The notes below the pieces were generated by a model. The model had not been told where the DNA came from. It did not search any database and saw only the letters and a program-made list of their open reading frames with translations. From Ornithodoros turicata (lineage: Eukaryota > Arthropoda > Arachnida > Ixodida > Argasidae), in NCBI RefSeq assembly GCF_037126465.1, contig NC_088203.1, positions 53,419,581 through 53,483,580 of the forward strand: 64,000 bases of DNA. Reading direction: 5' to 3'. A program made the position numbers and the translations under genes. This document shows positions 9,631 to 21,108 of the stretch, piece after piece (position 1 is the first letter of the stretch; each line of letters begins with the position of its first letter).

Positions 9631-12095
9631 GCCACGGAGATCTGGCGGACAATCCGATCTCTGAAGGAGGCGCCCCCTCAAAAGAATCCTCTCGCGGCCT
9701 TGGCTATCCTTAAGGGTGGAGACGAAAACACGCTTGCGACGGACTTCTGTGTGGTGCTAACGACTCCGGCGGCTGCCTCGACCACGCCACTACACCGCAG
9801 TTTTGTATACAGTTTGACGGCTGAACTTCACCAAGACTCGCCCCGTCCCCCGGAAGTTATGGACCGCGACTTCACACTAATTGAGCTAAAGGCAGCGTTG
9901 AAGCTTGTGAACGCCGGCTCGTCCCCTGGACCCGATAAAATCACCTATGCCGCCCTACGAAACCTTGACGGGCGGTCACTCCAAGCTCTCCTTGATGTGT
10001 ATAATACGTCTTGGCAACAAGGATTTTTACTACATACATGGAAGGAGGCATTGGTTGTTCCCATCCTGAAACCAGGCAAGCCCCCAAATGCCCTATCCTC
10101 CTTTCTACCGGTGAGCCTGACAAGCTGTATGGGGAAACTGATGGAGAGAATGGTTTTGCATCGCCTGGACTGGTGGCTCGAAAAACAATGTGCGTTCCCT
10201 CACGAAATGGCTGGATTTCGTCGCCACTGAAGCTCCATGGATCCAGTTCTCGACCTAGTCTCTACAGTTCAACATGCTCGTGCCCATCGACGGATCATCC
10301 GATCGGTTTTCCTCGACATAAAGCGTGCATATGATACCGTCTCGCACATTTATGTGCTGCACACCTTGCGCTCGTTTGGAGTATCCGGTCGGCTCTTCAT
10401 CTGGCTCCAAGACTTCCTTACGGACCGAACTGTCGCTGTCCGTACGTCCCAAGGCCAAAGCCCTCAGCACCCTGTTCCTCAAGGAGTCCCCCAAGGAAGC
10501 ATTCTCAGCCTGACACTCTTTAACGTGGTGATGGCCAATCAGTAATTCCTCGCAAAGTGTCGTTTTCCGTGTATGCAGATGACGTCGCCCTTTGGACAGT
10601 AGGAAAATCACGCCCAGCTCTCAAGCGCCGCCTGCAGCTCGCTTTAAACAATATCCATACGTACCTCACGCACCTCGGGATGGACCTTTCACCCGAAAAG
10701 TGTGTCGAGCTCCCTTTCACGCGTAAATCTATGGCCAATTTCCCTCTTTGGCTTGGTACAAAGAAGCTTGAACCGGTACGCTTTCACCGCTTCCTTGGCG
10801 TGGTAATCGACTCGGACTTGCGCTGGGCTCGGCACATTAAACACCTTGAAACTAAAGTGCAGAGATGGCTCCCCGCAATTCAACGTCTTTCTGGCTCAGG
10901 ATGGGGCTGTGATCAGCGTTCCCTGCTCGCGGTTCACGCGGCATTGGTGAGGGCGACTGTGCTTTACAGCCTTCCTATTCTGCACAGGATATCAACAACT
11001 TCATTAAATACACTTCGGTCCCTGTTTGCTCGAAGCCTTCGTCGATGCCTCGGAGTTCCAAGAATGGCTGAAACACGGCAAGTACTGGCTGAAGCTGGTG
11101 AGCTCCCGATTGAAGTTCTCCGTGAACGGGAAACGGCTCGGCACTACCTTCGTTCGCGTACTCCCATTCTCCGCCACCCGCTGCTCAGGAAAATTCGATA
11201 CCGCCCCGAAAACGACTTCTATCGAGTAGCGCAGAGGACACGCCAGACTCTCGCTGGCTTCATAACTACGGACACTATACTGCCAGAAGCCCCCTGGTCT
11301 CTACCGGTACCGCCCACTTTTGTACGCCTCCCAAACCTTCTGGAAAGAAGAGATCAGGTCCCCCCTCAAGTCCTCCGAGCCCATTTTCAGGCTCTGGTAG
11401 ACGAGAAGTTTTCTACGTTTACGGCAGCATATACTGATGGCGCCTCCCGAAACAACAAGTCCGCCTCAGCATTCGTCATACCATCCGAAGGCGTAGTGCA
11501 CGGAAGACGCCTTTCACATCCAACCTCCTCCACAGCTGCGGAACTCTATGCCATCCTTTTCTTTCTACAACACATCGCTGATTTTACACCGCGGGAATGG
11601 GCAGTTTTTACAGACTCCAAATCTGCACTTCAAGCAATTGAAACTTCCGGCATACGAGGGCCATCCGCACCCCTAGTCACAGATGTGTTAATAGCTTACC
11701 ACACTATCTACGCCACAGGCCACAGGCTAGTTCTCCAGTGGGTTCCAGCCCATTGTGGTGTCGTGGGGCATGAGCAGGCCGACAGCGCCGCAGAAGCAGC
11801 ACTCTCGTATCGGAAATGGACCCATATTGTTCTGCTGTGAGTAGACCGCCGTTCAATTCTGCGACGCCTAGTGACACCCCTGACTTCCCGCCAACGGACA
11901 ACCGACATTCTTCCCCCCTCTATGTTGAGCAGAGTTGATCCAACGCTCACTTTCCGCATGCCACGAAACACCTCTCGTCAAGATGCTGCATTAACCCACC
12001 AAATGCGCCTCGATGTGGCCTTTACAGCTCAGTGGCATTACCGCTTGAGACAAGTTGACTCTCCCAGCTGCTGCCACTGTGGTGCTCTTGAGTAT
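9631..12095 (+). pseudogene. LINE ORF2: reverse transcriptase, RNase H, zinc knuckle
   Basis: Coding runs through four frames, so this copy is dead. The RT starts in 9616-10230 (SSPGPDKITYAALRN, then VPILKPGKPPN and PVSLTSCMGKLMER). It continues in 10237-10545 (FLDIKRAYDTV, PQGVPQGSILS) and in 10557-11840, where the catalytic YADD lies at 10572-10583. The same frame then carries RNase H: AYTDGAS, AELYAI, FTDSKSALQAI and LQWVPAHCGVVGHEQAD, with the D, E, D and H..D residues visible. A zinc knuckle (PSCCHCGALE) follows in frame 11871-12095. RT plus RNase H places it in the I/Loa-like group. The 5' end (ORF1 and endonuclease) is absent. Breaks lie at 10230, 10545 and about 11840. Confidence 0.85.
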
Positions 12096-12110
12096 CTGAA
12101 GACTGAAAAC
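12096..12110. repeat. LINE target-site duplication, right copy
   Basis: CTGAAGACTGAAAAC, identical to 9309-9323. Confidence 0.9.
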
Positions 12111-12279
12111 ATATTCCTACATATATACTTTTTTATCTTGCAAGATTTACACATCCCAATGATGTAAAATTACTTGTGTAGTGCGTACGGGTGACACCGA
12201 AGCAGCACTTGGGCACAACAGGGTGCTGATAGAGCCGGACGGGCTGTCCTCCTGCAGCTGTGTAACAACCGTTCCATTA

Positions 12280-12760
12280 CCGGAAACAGTAACGGAAACG
12301 AAACGGAAACGAAACTGAAAGGTCGGTATCAGAAACGGATAACGGAAACGAAAATCTAGTAGTAACGAAAATGAAAACTGTAACCAAAATATGTCCGTTA
12401 TCCTTCCCTGCCTCTAACCCCCCGCTGACCACCTGTTTTTGGAATGCGACGCCGTTCGCGATTCGAAGCATTGTAAAAAAGGCGACCATAGTCCGACTTC
12501 TATCCCCCGGTCGGCGCACACCTCTAACCCCCTGCGGACCACTTTTTTTCGGAATGCGAAGCCGTCCGCAATCGGAATCATTTTCTTCTCGTAAAAAGGC
12601 GACCGTGGTCCGACTTCTAGCCCCCAGCTGATGCACACCTCTAACCTCCCGCTGACCACATTTTTTCGGAATGTGATGACGTTTGCGATTGGAAGCATCG
12701 TAAAAAAGGCGACCATGCTCTGACTTCTTGCCCCCTCCGGCCAATCCACACCTCCGCCAA
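12280..12760. repeat. Second minisatellite array with AACGGAAAC tract
   Basis: Starts with ATTACCGGAAACAGTAACGG-type repeats (12280-12390). Three copies of the 5085-6375 unit follow. The stretch AAAATATGTCCGTTATCC next to CTTCCCTGCCTCTAACCC is almost identical to 5925-5950. The same repeat thus flanks both sides of the interval that holds the MITE, the TIR element and the LINE. Confidence 0.85.
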
Positions 12761-12918
12761 CCCTGGTTGCTCTTCTTTTCAATGCAAAAACCTTTTCTTT
12801 ATAAAGAAGCAACATCAATGCGTGAGAAAGTGTCTTTATTTCATGGTTACAGAGGATTAATCGAAAATGTTTCTTCTCTTCCTCTTTTTCCTTCGATGTC
12901 CACCGCCGGCAATGTCCT

Positions 12919-13182
12919 TCAAATCTGTGTCCCTAATTCATTTGAGCTTGCTCTCAGTGCTTGCTTGATGTTTTGCCCTTCAGATAACTTTTTTGCCAAA
13001 TTTTTTGCTGCGCTCATAGCAGTCCGGGCTATGTAAGGCTTTGCACGATGTAAAAATGGCAATGCTAGCTTGCGCAAAGAACTAAAGAAGCCATTCCCAG
13101 TTTGAAACAGGGGCCCTTTGTATGGTACAAGATCACCAAATCCTCTTCCATAATGGATCTCTGGCACTTCGTTAAGATACAT
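12919..13182 (-). pseudogene. Small glycine-rich capsid-region protein (Maverick-like)
   Basis: An 87-codon frame with YGRGFGDLVPYKGPLFQTGNG, then FFSSLRKLALPFL and a basic C-terminal half (SAAKNLAKKLSEGQNIKQ). Short proteins with a GRG.G..GPxFQxGxG start and a hydrophobic LP.L helix are found beside the capsid genes of Polinton/Maverick elements and are compared with adenoviral minor capsid proteins. The frame is intact from ATG to stop, but its neighbours are broken, so I treat it as part of a dead element. It lies 3' of the 13421-14408 remnant on the same strand. Confidence 0.5.
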
Positions 13183-13420
13183 TTTTGAAGTGTAGAACTA
13201 TAGCTGTACGACCTGGTCCTCTAAAATGAAGTGGACGACCTGTCTCATCATACAACTTAATCGAAATTGACATGATTTTTGTTCTGTAATGGCTTGAAGT
13301 ATTGCACGTTATGGAAGCTGTAATGAAGCTGGAGATCGTCTTTATGTAAATATGGGATGAGTTTCAAAATGGAAAACTTTTTTGCACCTACACGAGATGA
13401 TTCGATAATGTTGCAATAAA

Positions 13421-14408
13421 TCATGAAATTATGAAACAATGGTTTAAGATTGAGTGGTTGGTTCCTGTTGTGCTGTACGCAATAGATTGAATTGTTGCGA
13501 AACCCAACATATTACTCAAATATTCAGAAAGATTTATAGTTACTTCATCAGCAGGAGTGAAAGTAAACAGTCGTCTATCTTTATTGTACGTGAGTATAGC
13601 TTTGCTACCTAGCACATCTCTGATAGCTTGTAGAACCGAACGCGGTGTCTCGTAATAATTTGGCGGAACTTGGACTTCTTCCATTGCAAGTATTACTTTT
13701 TCTACAACAACACCAAAAGTGATTGCAAGTGGATCTCCAATGTATTGTGTTGTATTTTCTATCAATTTACTGGAGTTTAATTTGAGGAGTCTCTTGAGCT
13801 GTTCCGGGATAACTATTAGACGTGGGACCAATAGTGTATAGGTATTGTTTTGGAATAGTATCTTTGCATCAATTTCATATATTTTAAAGAAGCGATTTAG
13901 TGTGACACTGATAGAGCGGCCTGGTGTGAATATGATTGAACCATATTGTGTAATGATAGTCACCTCTTCCTTTAAAAGCATTCATGAGGAAGCTTACTCT
14001 CGCAGGTACGTGTTCTGACGCGGAACTTTAGCACCTACAACTTGCAAACCTTCTATAGTAGACACACCCATGGCTTGTTGCAGTTCTTCGTCCAAAAACT
14101 TAATAGAATGAATTATTTGAGGTAGTTAGAATGTGTATCTTCCATCAACATAACCAAATGAGACGTTGAATTCTTTAAAAAATCTTGCAGCATGTATTCC
14201 AAAGTCGTATCACAACAACTTCCTTACGCAGCTGAATAATGCTTCTGGAAGTAATATGTATAGTAGCGTCGTTAGTCCGTCGAACGTTGTAGAATACATT
14301 AGAGATGGAAAGTTCATGCAGGCCGACTTCATGCTGTTCATTCAGTTCTACTGGAGCACTCAGAGAAATTGTAAAGTCACTGAGGCTATTATTTGGGCAC
14401 ATATCCAT
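13421..14408 (-). pseudogene. Maverick-associated structural-type protein, broken
   Basis: Two minus-strand frames form one decayed gene. The 14408-14175 frame has CPNNSLSDFTISLSAPVELN followed by EVGLHELSISNVFYNV. The 13981-13421 frame has NYYETPRSVLQAI, then ILTYNKDRRLFTF and INLSEYLSNMLGF. This order (SDFTI.L...I.L.G.WEV.L.EI, GYY.T...L, then a beta-rich part ending LA..LGF) is that of a virion-type protein found with F54H12.2 and F54H12.3 homologues in arthropod elements. A trace between the frames (VDGRYTF near 14130) shows that a frame break and stops separate them. No enzymatic motif is visible. Its neighbours are the integrase upstream and the small capsid-region protein downstream. 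Confidence 0.5.
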
Positions 14409-14591
14409 AAATCATTGGATAGGAGATACATGTCAAAATCAGAGCTTTGCGACATCTTGGACGGGAACCCAGGAATAAAATGAGTCATCATAACCTAGCC
14501 ATTTCACTTTATAATGTGTGATACCATTTATTTTCATTCGACTTACTATGCATTCAATTGGGTATGGGTCGTCTGCCCCTTTCACTACACG

Positions 14592-15270
14592 TTACAATTC
14601 ATTGGCGTAGTAAGTTGCATCGTCTTGGACCCCCTCAGGACCAGCTATGTAAAACATTGGTGGATCTGAGCTCTTGTATCGCATGATCGTGTAGACTACT
14701 AAGGCCCAGTTTCCAATGTACCCCTTGTCAAAAATTGATCTATTCATGAGAACACGCACCTGGTCACCAACTTTAAAAGGAATCTTTTTTGGTTTGCTTT
14801 CATTTTTGCTGTGAAGTCTAGTGAATAGTTCAATCTCATTATTTTTATTGACATCATTCGGGGCCATCTTAATAGTCGAGTGTATGACGAATTGTAGTCA
14901 GCAATGATCTTTGGGAGAACCGCAATGTACTTGTGATGACCTTTACTGGTGAAATAACGATAAAGTCGAGCTTTCATCAATCTAATCGCGTGTTCAATTA
15001 GAGCACATTTGTAAATAGACCTTGAGCTATAGATGTGGATTGAGTGACGTTTACACCATGTTTTCACATGTTTGTTGTAGAATTCTTTCCTTTGATCGAC
15101 TTGCAGAAGATTCGGGTAGTTCTGATGGCGATACAACTTTCTTCACATCTTCACCACGCTTGGTCTTAATGGGTGTAGTCATGAGCCGTCTTGATAAGCA
15201 ATCTACTATGAAAGTTTGGGCGAACAATCCACTCTCTCATACCCACTTTCGAGTGTTCCTTTCCTGTGTC
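14592..15270 (-). pseudogene. Retroviral-type (rve) integrase, F54H12.3-like, frameshifted
   Basis: Three frames carry the gene. The most upstream trace (about 15270-15140) has a DCLSRRLMTTPIKTKRGED segment, the lDvlSRyl..PlKtKsGe part of the catalytic core. The 15136-14744 frame has NLLQVDQRKEFYNKHV, with the second catalytic aspartate, then IEHAIRLMKARLYRYF with the catalytic glutamate, then LPKIIADYNSSYT. The 14867-14592 frame has FKVGDQVRVLMNRSIFDKGYIGNW, the C-terminal SH3/chromo-like part. Such integrases join Maverick/Polinton DNA to the host chromosome. Frame changes near 15136 and 14860 make it inactive. It is the most upstream gene of the minus-strand element. Confidence 0.7.
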
Positions 15271-15387
15271 ATGTGAGCACACTGGATGTTCCGCTAATTG
15301 GACCATATGCCCATCAAGTCGTCATGCCACATATTTCGAGTCAATAACAGTCTTTAGTTAGGGTAGTCAGTGTATAAAAAATTAAAC

Positions 15388-15809
15388 CACGCAGCCACAA
15401 AACACCAGACAAAGTAGGAGAAACAGGCAAGGACAGGACTAATCGCAAACTCACAACTAACCTTTACTATGGCACACTCACTTATATACATCTAGAGCAA
15501 CAAAGTACTCGAGCCAGTTTATTTACGCCAGGGCTAATGCCTGAGATAAGATACAGTGTCGAGGAGTGTCAAGGGGGGTGGGGGTCTACTGCATTCTGGT
15601 TCCGAGGAGGCCTATATTGGCCAGACGAGAAGGTGTATTAACATTAGATTGCGAGAGCACGCGACGTTGCGGAAATATGCCACCCTGTCTGGCGTGTAGC
15701 GTCCGTCGCAACCACTGACGGACCTTTTTCTGTAACCGGCTTGTTCCTCTACAGGTCACTTGGCAGTACACTGCAAAAGATGTGGCTGTGGCCCCTCTTC
15801 GATAAGAGT
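15388..15809 (+). mobile_element. Penelope-like element fragment, GIY-YIG endonuclease
   Basis: The plus strand near 15630 encodes YIGQTRRCINIRLREH, followed after frame breaks by GHLAVHCKRCGCGP (about 15755-15795). This is the GIY-YIG endonuclease of Penelope-like elements: YIGQT, R.REH, then L..H...CGC.P. The stretch 15388-15590 appears to be the 3' end of a similar element in the opposite orientation (on the minus strand it reads TAAATAAACTGGCTCGAG and GGTTAGTTGTGAG), giving the tail-to-body inverted arrangement common in this class. Stops and frameshifts make it dead. The next element begins at 15810 and cuts it off. Confidence 0.6.
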
Positions 15810-18242
15810 TGGGTTATTCCAGGCCAAATCACCCAAAGGTCGTGCTCGACCCCCTCAGTTCTGCTTTCAAAAATTATCATGGACTCCTTATTGCAAATAA
15901 AGATATTTTCCCGAGTTTTACTGGACAATGTTGAACCGTTGTCGTTTTAGGCAGGGTCAAAGTTCGTCAGAATCGCGAAAACCATGCAACGAAAAACGTT
16001 ACCTACTGAGCAGGGTTTTGAGTCTAGGTGGACTTTAATGACACAGAATGAAAGACGTGACCCTAACATTCTGCCAATATCAAGTTCTTCCCTCGTGTTT
16101 CATTTTTGGCCAGCGAAACAGGGCTGCTTTTTGGCGTTATTTTTTACAACTTTGCGTCTTGCTAAGGGCACTTTTCGCACAAGCTGGAAGGGACAAATAA
16201 ATTCAGCGTGTTCTGGACCTTCCATACTTCAAAATCACATGTTTTGAAGGCCGACCACACAATACTTTTTGCCCAATTTAATCCCAAATGCCGTAGTTTT
16301 GGTAAATTTGGCCGTTTTCAACGGGATTTTTGAAAGTGAAGTGGTCGGCCGAGAACAATCCAAATAGGTGGAGATTACATATCAATATCTATACTAAAGC
16401 ATATAAAAAAATTGAGAAGGTACTTTTTGATAAGGGCGAGAAAATATTTTTTATGTCACACATGGTTACGCAAGGGCCGCACGAGATGGCTCCCTGTGAG
16501 GCGCGCTGAACAGATCGCGTGCCGTTTCACACACCGCGTCCTGCTGGCGGATATGAGCATGTCCTCTATGCCAGCCCTTTTGTTAATAAACTGTGTAGTT
16601 CTTATTGTTATCAGTGCATTGGTAAGTATTGTTAGTAGGTGTTTCTCAGAGTCTTTCATTCACTGCGTTTCAAAGTGGTAGTCATGAGAAACGACAGCGA
16701 TGCTTTCACACTCATAAGGAACATGAGCAAACCATACTAACCCTTCAAATGCGCGTTTCTTATGATTAATAGCAACGCAGGTCACGTTGTGAGCAGATGG
16801 CTTTTGCTGCATTGTAGCGTCCAAAAACGCGCTCGTACATCCACGTAACCTGTAACACATGGCCTTGAAATCGGCTTAGGAGAGCTCATCCGCGGCTAAG
16901 CGGATTAGTTTATGATCGTCTTACTCAAATGTGATGCATGCCGGGTAATCAAAAAGGTTGTTATAGCTCCAAGTTTCTTGCTGAAGTCGTTGTGTTGCAC
17001 AATGGCCGAAGGAGGAACGTCAACAAATGGCGCGCGTGCAAAATGAAAGACTGCGGTATGAAAGTGCGTGGCACGCACGGAAACTCCAGTCGGAGCAGCG
17101 TTCAAGACCTATCTTTTCACCGTACAGAGGAAACTGTAGTGGTCACTTCTAATAAGATAGCCTACCAATGGTCACCTTTGCTTTTTAACGTTTCAAAAGA
17201 AAATATGAAATAATAATGAAACCGTTGTGGCATTCATTTATGTGAGTATCTTTTTGCTCTTACTTCAAACCGTTACAATCGCGAAAATAAAATATGTAGA
17301 CTGCCTGAATTGCAAATAAACTGTTTTTATCATTCCAGCCTGCTTGGGTGATCATCAGCAGCAAGCTGTTCAGTGTGGATAGATTAGCAAGCACCACATG
17401 AACGTCTCGGACTAGTACGCGGTAGTAGCATAGATGTGTCTTAGCTGAATATAATGTCTGTTCTGGTCCTCCATAACGGATAGGAAAACTTCACCACACG
17501 GAAAAACATTATCCGAACCAAACCTCGCGACCCGCCCGTGCGCCGTTCAGCGTAACTATGTGTAGACTGGTTGGGATATAAAAAATATTTTCTCGCCCTT
17601 ATCAAAAAGTACCTTCTCAATTTTTTATATGTTTTTTTAAATATAGTATTTCTTTAGTATAGATATTGATCTGTCATCTTCATCTATGTGGATTGTTCTC
17701 GGCCGACCGCTTCATTTTCAAAAATGGCGTTGAAAATGGCCAACTTTACCAAAAGTACGGCATTTGGGATTAAATGGGGCAAAAAGCATTGTGTGGTCGG
17801 CCTTCAAAACATGTGATTTTGAACTATGGAAGGTACAGAACACGCTGAATTTTTTTTGTCCTTTCCAGCTTGTGCGAAAAGTGCCCTTAGCAAGGCGCAA
17901 AGTTGTAAGAAATAGCGCCAAAAAGCAGCCCTGTTTCGCTGGCCGAAAATGAAACACGAGGGAAGAACTTGATATTGGCAAAATGTTAGGGCCACGCTCT
18001 TTCATGCTATGTCACTAAAGTCCACCGAGGCTCAAAACCCTGCTCAGTAGCTAACTTTTTTCGTAGCATGGTTTTCGCGATTCTGACGAACTTTGACCCC
18101 GCCTAAATCGACAACGGTACAACATTGTCCAGTAAAACTCGGGAAAATATCTTTATTTGCAATAAGGAGTCCATGATAATTTTTGAAGCAAAACTGAGGG
18201 GGTCGAGCACGACCTCTGGGTGATTTGGCGTGGAATGACCCA
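15810..18242. mobile_element. DNA element with about 0.65-kb terminal inverted repeats
   Basis: The left arm (15810 to about 16457) starts TGGGTTATTCCAGGCCAAAT. The right arm (about 17577-18242) is its reverse complement, ending ATTTGGCGTGGAATGACCCA. The arms match for about 650 bp with scattered mismatches and small gaps; for example, GTCGTGCTCGACCCCCTCAG occurs in both, as does CTCGCCCTTATCAAAAAGTA. The 1.1-kb centre has no recognisable protein. This is a non-autonomous transposon of the long-TIR (foldback-like) kind. I could not define the target-site duplication. Confidence 0.85.
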
Positions 18243-21108
18243 GTTAAATTGAAGCTTCCCGCCAGTACCAGCAAGGCAGCGCGATACATCAAGCCTTGCT
18301 GATACATTCGACAGCCAGGGACCTTAGTTGTCCGTGCGCCATAAAAAAAACCGAATCATTAATCAAAAACAGCCATGCGTGGACCATTCATGTATTTTAC
18401 CATGCCATGATTTTCTTATATCTGATATACAGTACATACAAAATGAGTCGAATGTACGGTGCTGTCTAATACAGTACAACACACGTGAATTCCTAGACAG
18501 CCTTGAATTTAGAAAATACCTGTGTAGATGCGCGAGATCTTTGGACTCGATAGCAGACATGCTTCAGACAAGCAAAGTAGACAAGCCTTTGAATTTTGAA
18601 ATGCAGCATTAGATTTTAGCTGAGCGTACCATTTTTCCAGTGCCATTGTATACAAATAACTATTATATTCCTAGTATATTTTTGGTAGCTTTGAACTAAA
18701 AACTTGTCATGTGGTTTTCTAACTGTTTGCGACGTGTTCGACAGATAGCTGTTGAAATCGCCTGTTTGAGTACTATTGCTCAGAGCGGCGATTTCGCGAA
18801 CGCGCAGCCTCAGCATCAATACAACGTACAACCATAGTTCTTCCAACAATCAGGTTCTTCAGTTCCTCACAGGCCGCAGTTCTTCCAAACACCAGGACAG
18901 AAAAGGTTGTAGGCAAGGTGGCATCGATGTTCCTGTTTGATCCCTGCGTGCGGAAATATAAGAACGTTCTTAATGCTGGTATAATTGATAACATTTGCGA
19001 GAGCTGATGGGACCATATTGTTGGATATTACGTTTTTATCCCAGTAAGTGTAATACCTTTGATGTACGTGAAGAATCGTTCAAAAATACTTCCAGAGAAG
19101 GTAAAATGGTTAGTTGGTGAATTAGTGTTTTTGTCCTACTAAGTAATATGCTAATGTGGGCCTGCGGTGGGCTTAACTCATAATAATAATAATTATAAGA
19201 AGAACACACCGAGTGTTTTTGTATTGACACAAGAATTAAGAAAAACTACGAAGAATGAAGTATTTCGAAATAGTTTTAATGAGCGAATAGCTCTCGTGCT
19301 GAGCTTGCCATGAAGACTATGCACCAAGGTTGGTCACACAAAAGTGTTTTAAGATGCTTCATTATTTGTAATTTCAGGGTTGCCGGGTCCAAATCGTGAA
19401 AAATCGCCGACGAGTACTGAGGAAGTAGCCAATATCCTGTGCCCACTGTATAGTAGCAGCCAACTGTGGAGCCAGTGGAGTGTAGGCATCATCTCACGTA
19501 GAATGTGCTGCGCTCCTCCAAGCTAATCGCACCACGAATGCGGAACTGTCATGTGTACTAAAACACACGTTCTACGCATTGACCAAGTAGTAAAATATTC
19601 CGGCGAATTTCTGAGGCACACGATATTAAAAAAAAAAAAAGAAAGATGAAAGGGGTCGTGTCGACACGAAACAGCCCCGAGAACGAAACATAACCAGCCT
19701 AGCGGCCACATCTTTACCAAGGAGAAACACCCATGATAATTGGCCTTTGTTGCTTTTGCGCCAATAAACTTCAGTCAAGTAACGAAACTTCAGTCGTTGA
19801 GTTTGAGTCTGATTATTTTTTAAAAAAACGGAACATATTGAATTCTTCACCTGACGAATTCTGCTACTCCCACAAAGTCATCACCACCATGATAATTCGT
19901 CTAATGAGAAGCCGCGTCCTTACATCGCGACAGAACTATGGTCATAAACGACACTGCAGCGCAAGGTCGGTGGATTAACTTCACCCACCTCCGTGATTTC
20001 ACCCAACCAAGTGGTTTGTAACGAGTGCTAAAACCCCAGCACAGAAATGAAATAGTTTGGAGGACACCATACCCACTAAGAGAAGGCCGATCACTAAGGA
20101 ATTGAGGACTCACTGTAGTGCGCGTACTTCGGCAATGGGTGTGTCGCCGCAATGGCAACTATCCCGTTTTAGGTACACAAAAATGTCAAATGTAGCGCCA
20201 AGAAGTACCCACAAAGTAGGCGGAAAATAGCCAAATCGTCACCGCGCAAAACATTGGCGCCACGACAGCAGGAAAGGAGCAAGTTTGGCGCAAATTAGCC
20301 AAATCTAGTAACCATGTTCGTAATAATAATAATAATTGAGAGCGGATTTACGTCTTTCGGAAGTTGATGCGGCGGGCACCTAAGAAATTTCGTGACCTAC
20401 ACTTGGCTTTACGCTGTGGTGCAGATCAAAGTAATTGAATTAATGCAGTTAATTTAATGCACTTATTTAATTTTTAAACTGTAATCGGCAAAATAAAATC
20501 AGTCAATTCCAATAAAGTTTTGGCACCAAAATACATTCTAAGCTGAAAACCCTGCGGATCTCTCGAACAGAGAGAGCCATCCCGTTATTATTATTTTGTG
20601 TGTGTGTGTGTGGCTTCAATCCCCCCCACCTGCTGGATTACTTTATATTGGATATATTACTTTATTACTGTTTTTGTACTCATCACAGATCATCGATGAA
20701 AATCTGTAAGGAATAAACAACACCCCGTATTTCCCCATTTGCACTTCAATTGGCAGATCAAATACAAATTGCAAATTCAAATCTGTAACTTTTTTCTGCT
20801 TTGCAAGGCATTTATTGTTCAAATAAAGCAATGCAGTGTAACTCAGAATAATAACATGGAGCAAATTTATTATCAACTGTACGAGGCGTTTCAAGAGAGT
20901 AAATTCCGTTTGCAAATGTTGGCACTGTCGGATTAAGGCCACCATTCTGGGGTTCGTATGTCCGGCGTGTGCTCATTCGCCCACCCACGAGTTACACACG
21001 AGACACCATTTTGAGGCAACACTATGGCGTTGACGCATCTTTCTTAGTGCTTAAACAGACTGTCGCATCCGTGAGCGTGTGTATGAGACCCATGCGGTAA
21101 TGTTTCGG
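18243..21108. other. 2.9 kb without recognisable genes
   Basis: I see only simple repeats: TAATAATAAT tracts near 19180 and 20325, an A-run near 19626 and a TG microsatellite at about 20598-20612. The short open frames (for example 18773-18994 minus and 19901-20158 minus) show no family features. Confidence 0.5.

Larger units (their letters stand above)
9324..12095. mobile_element. I-type LINE insertion with twin-priming inversion
   Basis: The insertion has two oppositely oriented parts. The left part (9324 to about 9630) is the minus-strand 3' end: the tail of the coding region (LLHCPHYQPSRTTLSESL, then LLGPWPNPAQQYSALKALL), the 3' UTR, and a GTT-rich end against the duplicated site. The right part (about 9631-12095) is the upstream RT, RNase H and zinc-knuckle region on the plus strand. 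It stops at CCHC just where the left part takes over. An inverted upstream part next to a normal 3' end, with one 15-bp duplication around both, is the product of twin priming during target-primed reverse transcription. Confidence 0.85.
3382..15270 (-). mobile_element. Decayed Maverick/Polinton-like element, split by insertions
   Basis: Five remnants lie on the same strand: integrase (15.27-14.59 kb), structural-type protein (14.41-13.42), small capsid-region protein (13.18-12.92), F54H12.2-like protein (4.86-3.68) and adenain-like protease (3.58-3.38). The gap between the third and fourth is bounded on both sides by the same minisatellite and AACGGAAAC tract. This suggests the minisatellite lay in the element and was later opened by the 7.9-9.1 kb TIR element, the hAT-like MITE and the LINE. 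No protein-primed DNA polymerase B or packaging ATPase was seen, and no terminal repeats were identified. Treating all pieces as one insertion is inference. Confidence 0.5.
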
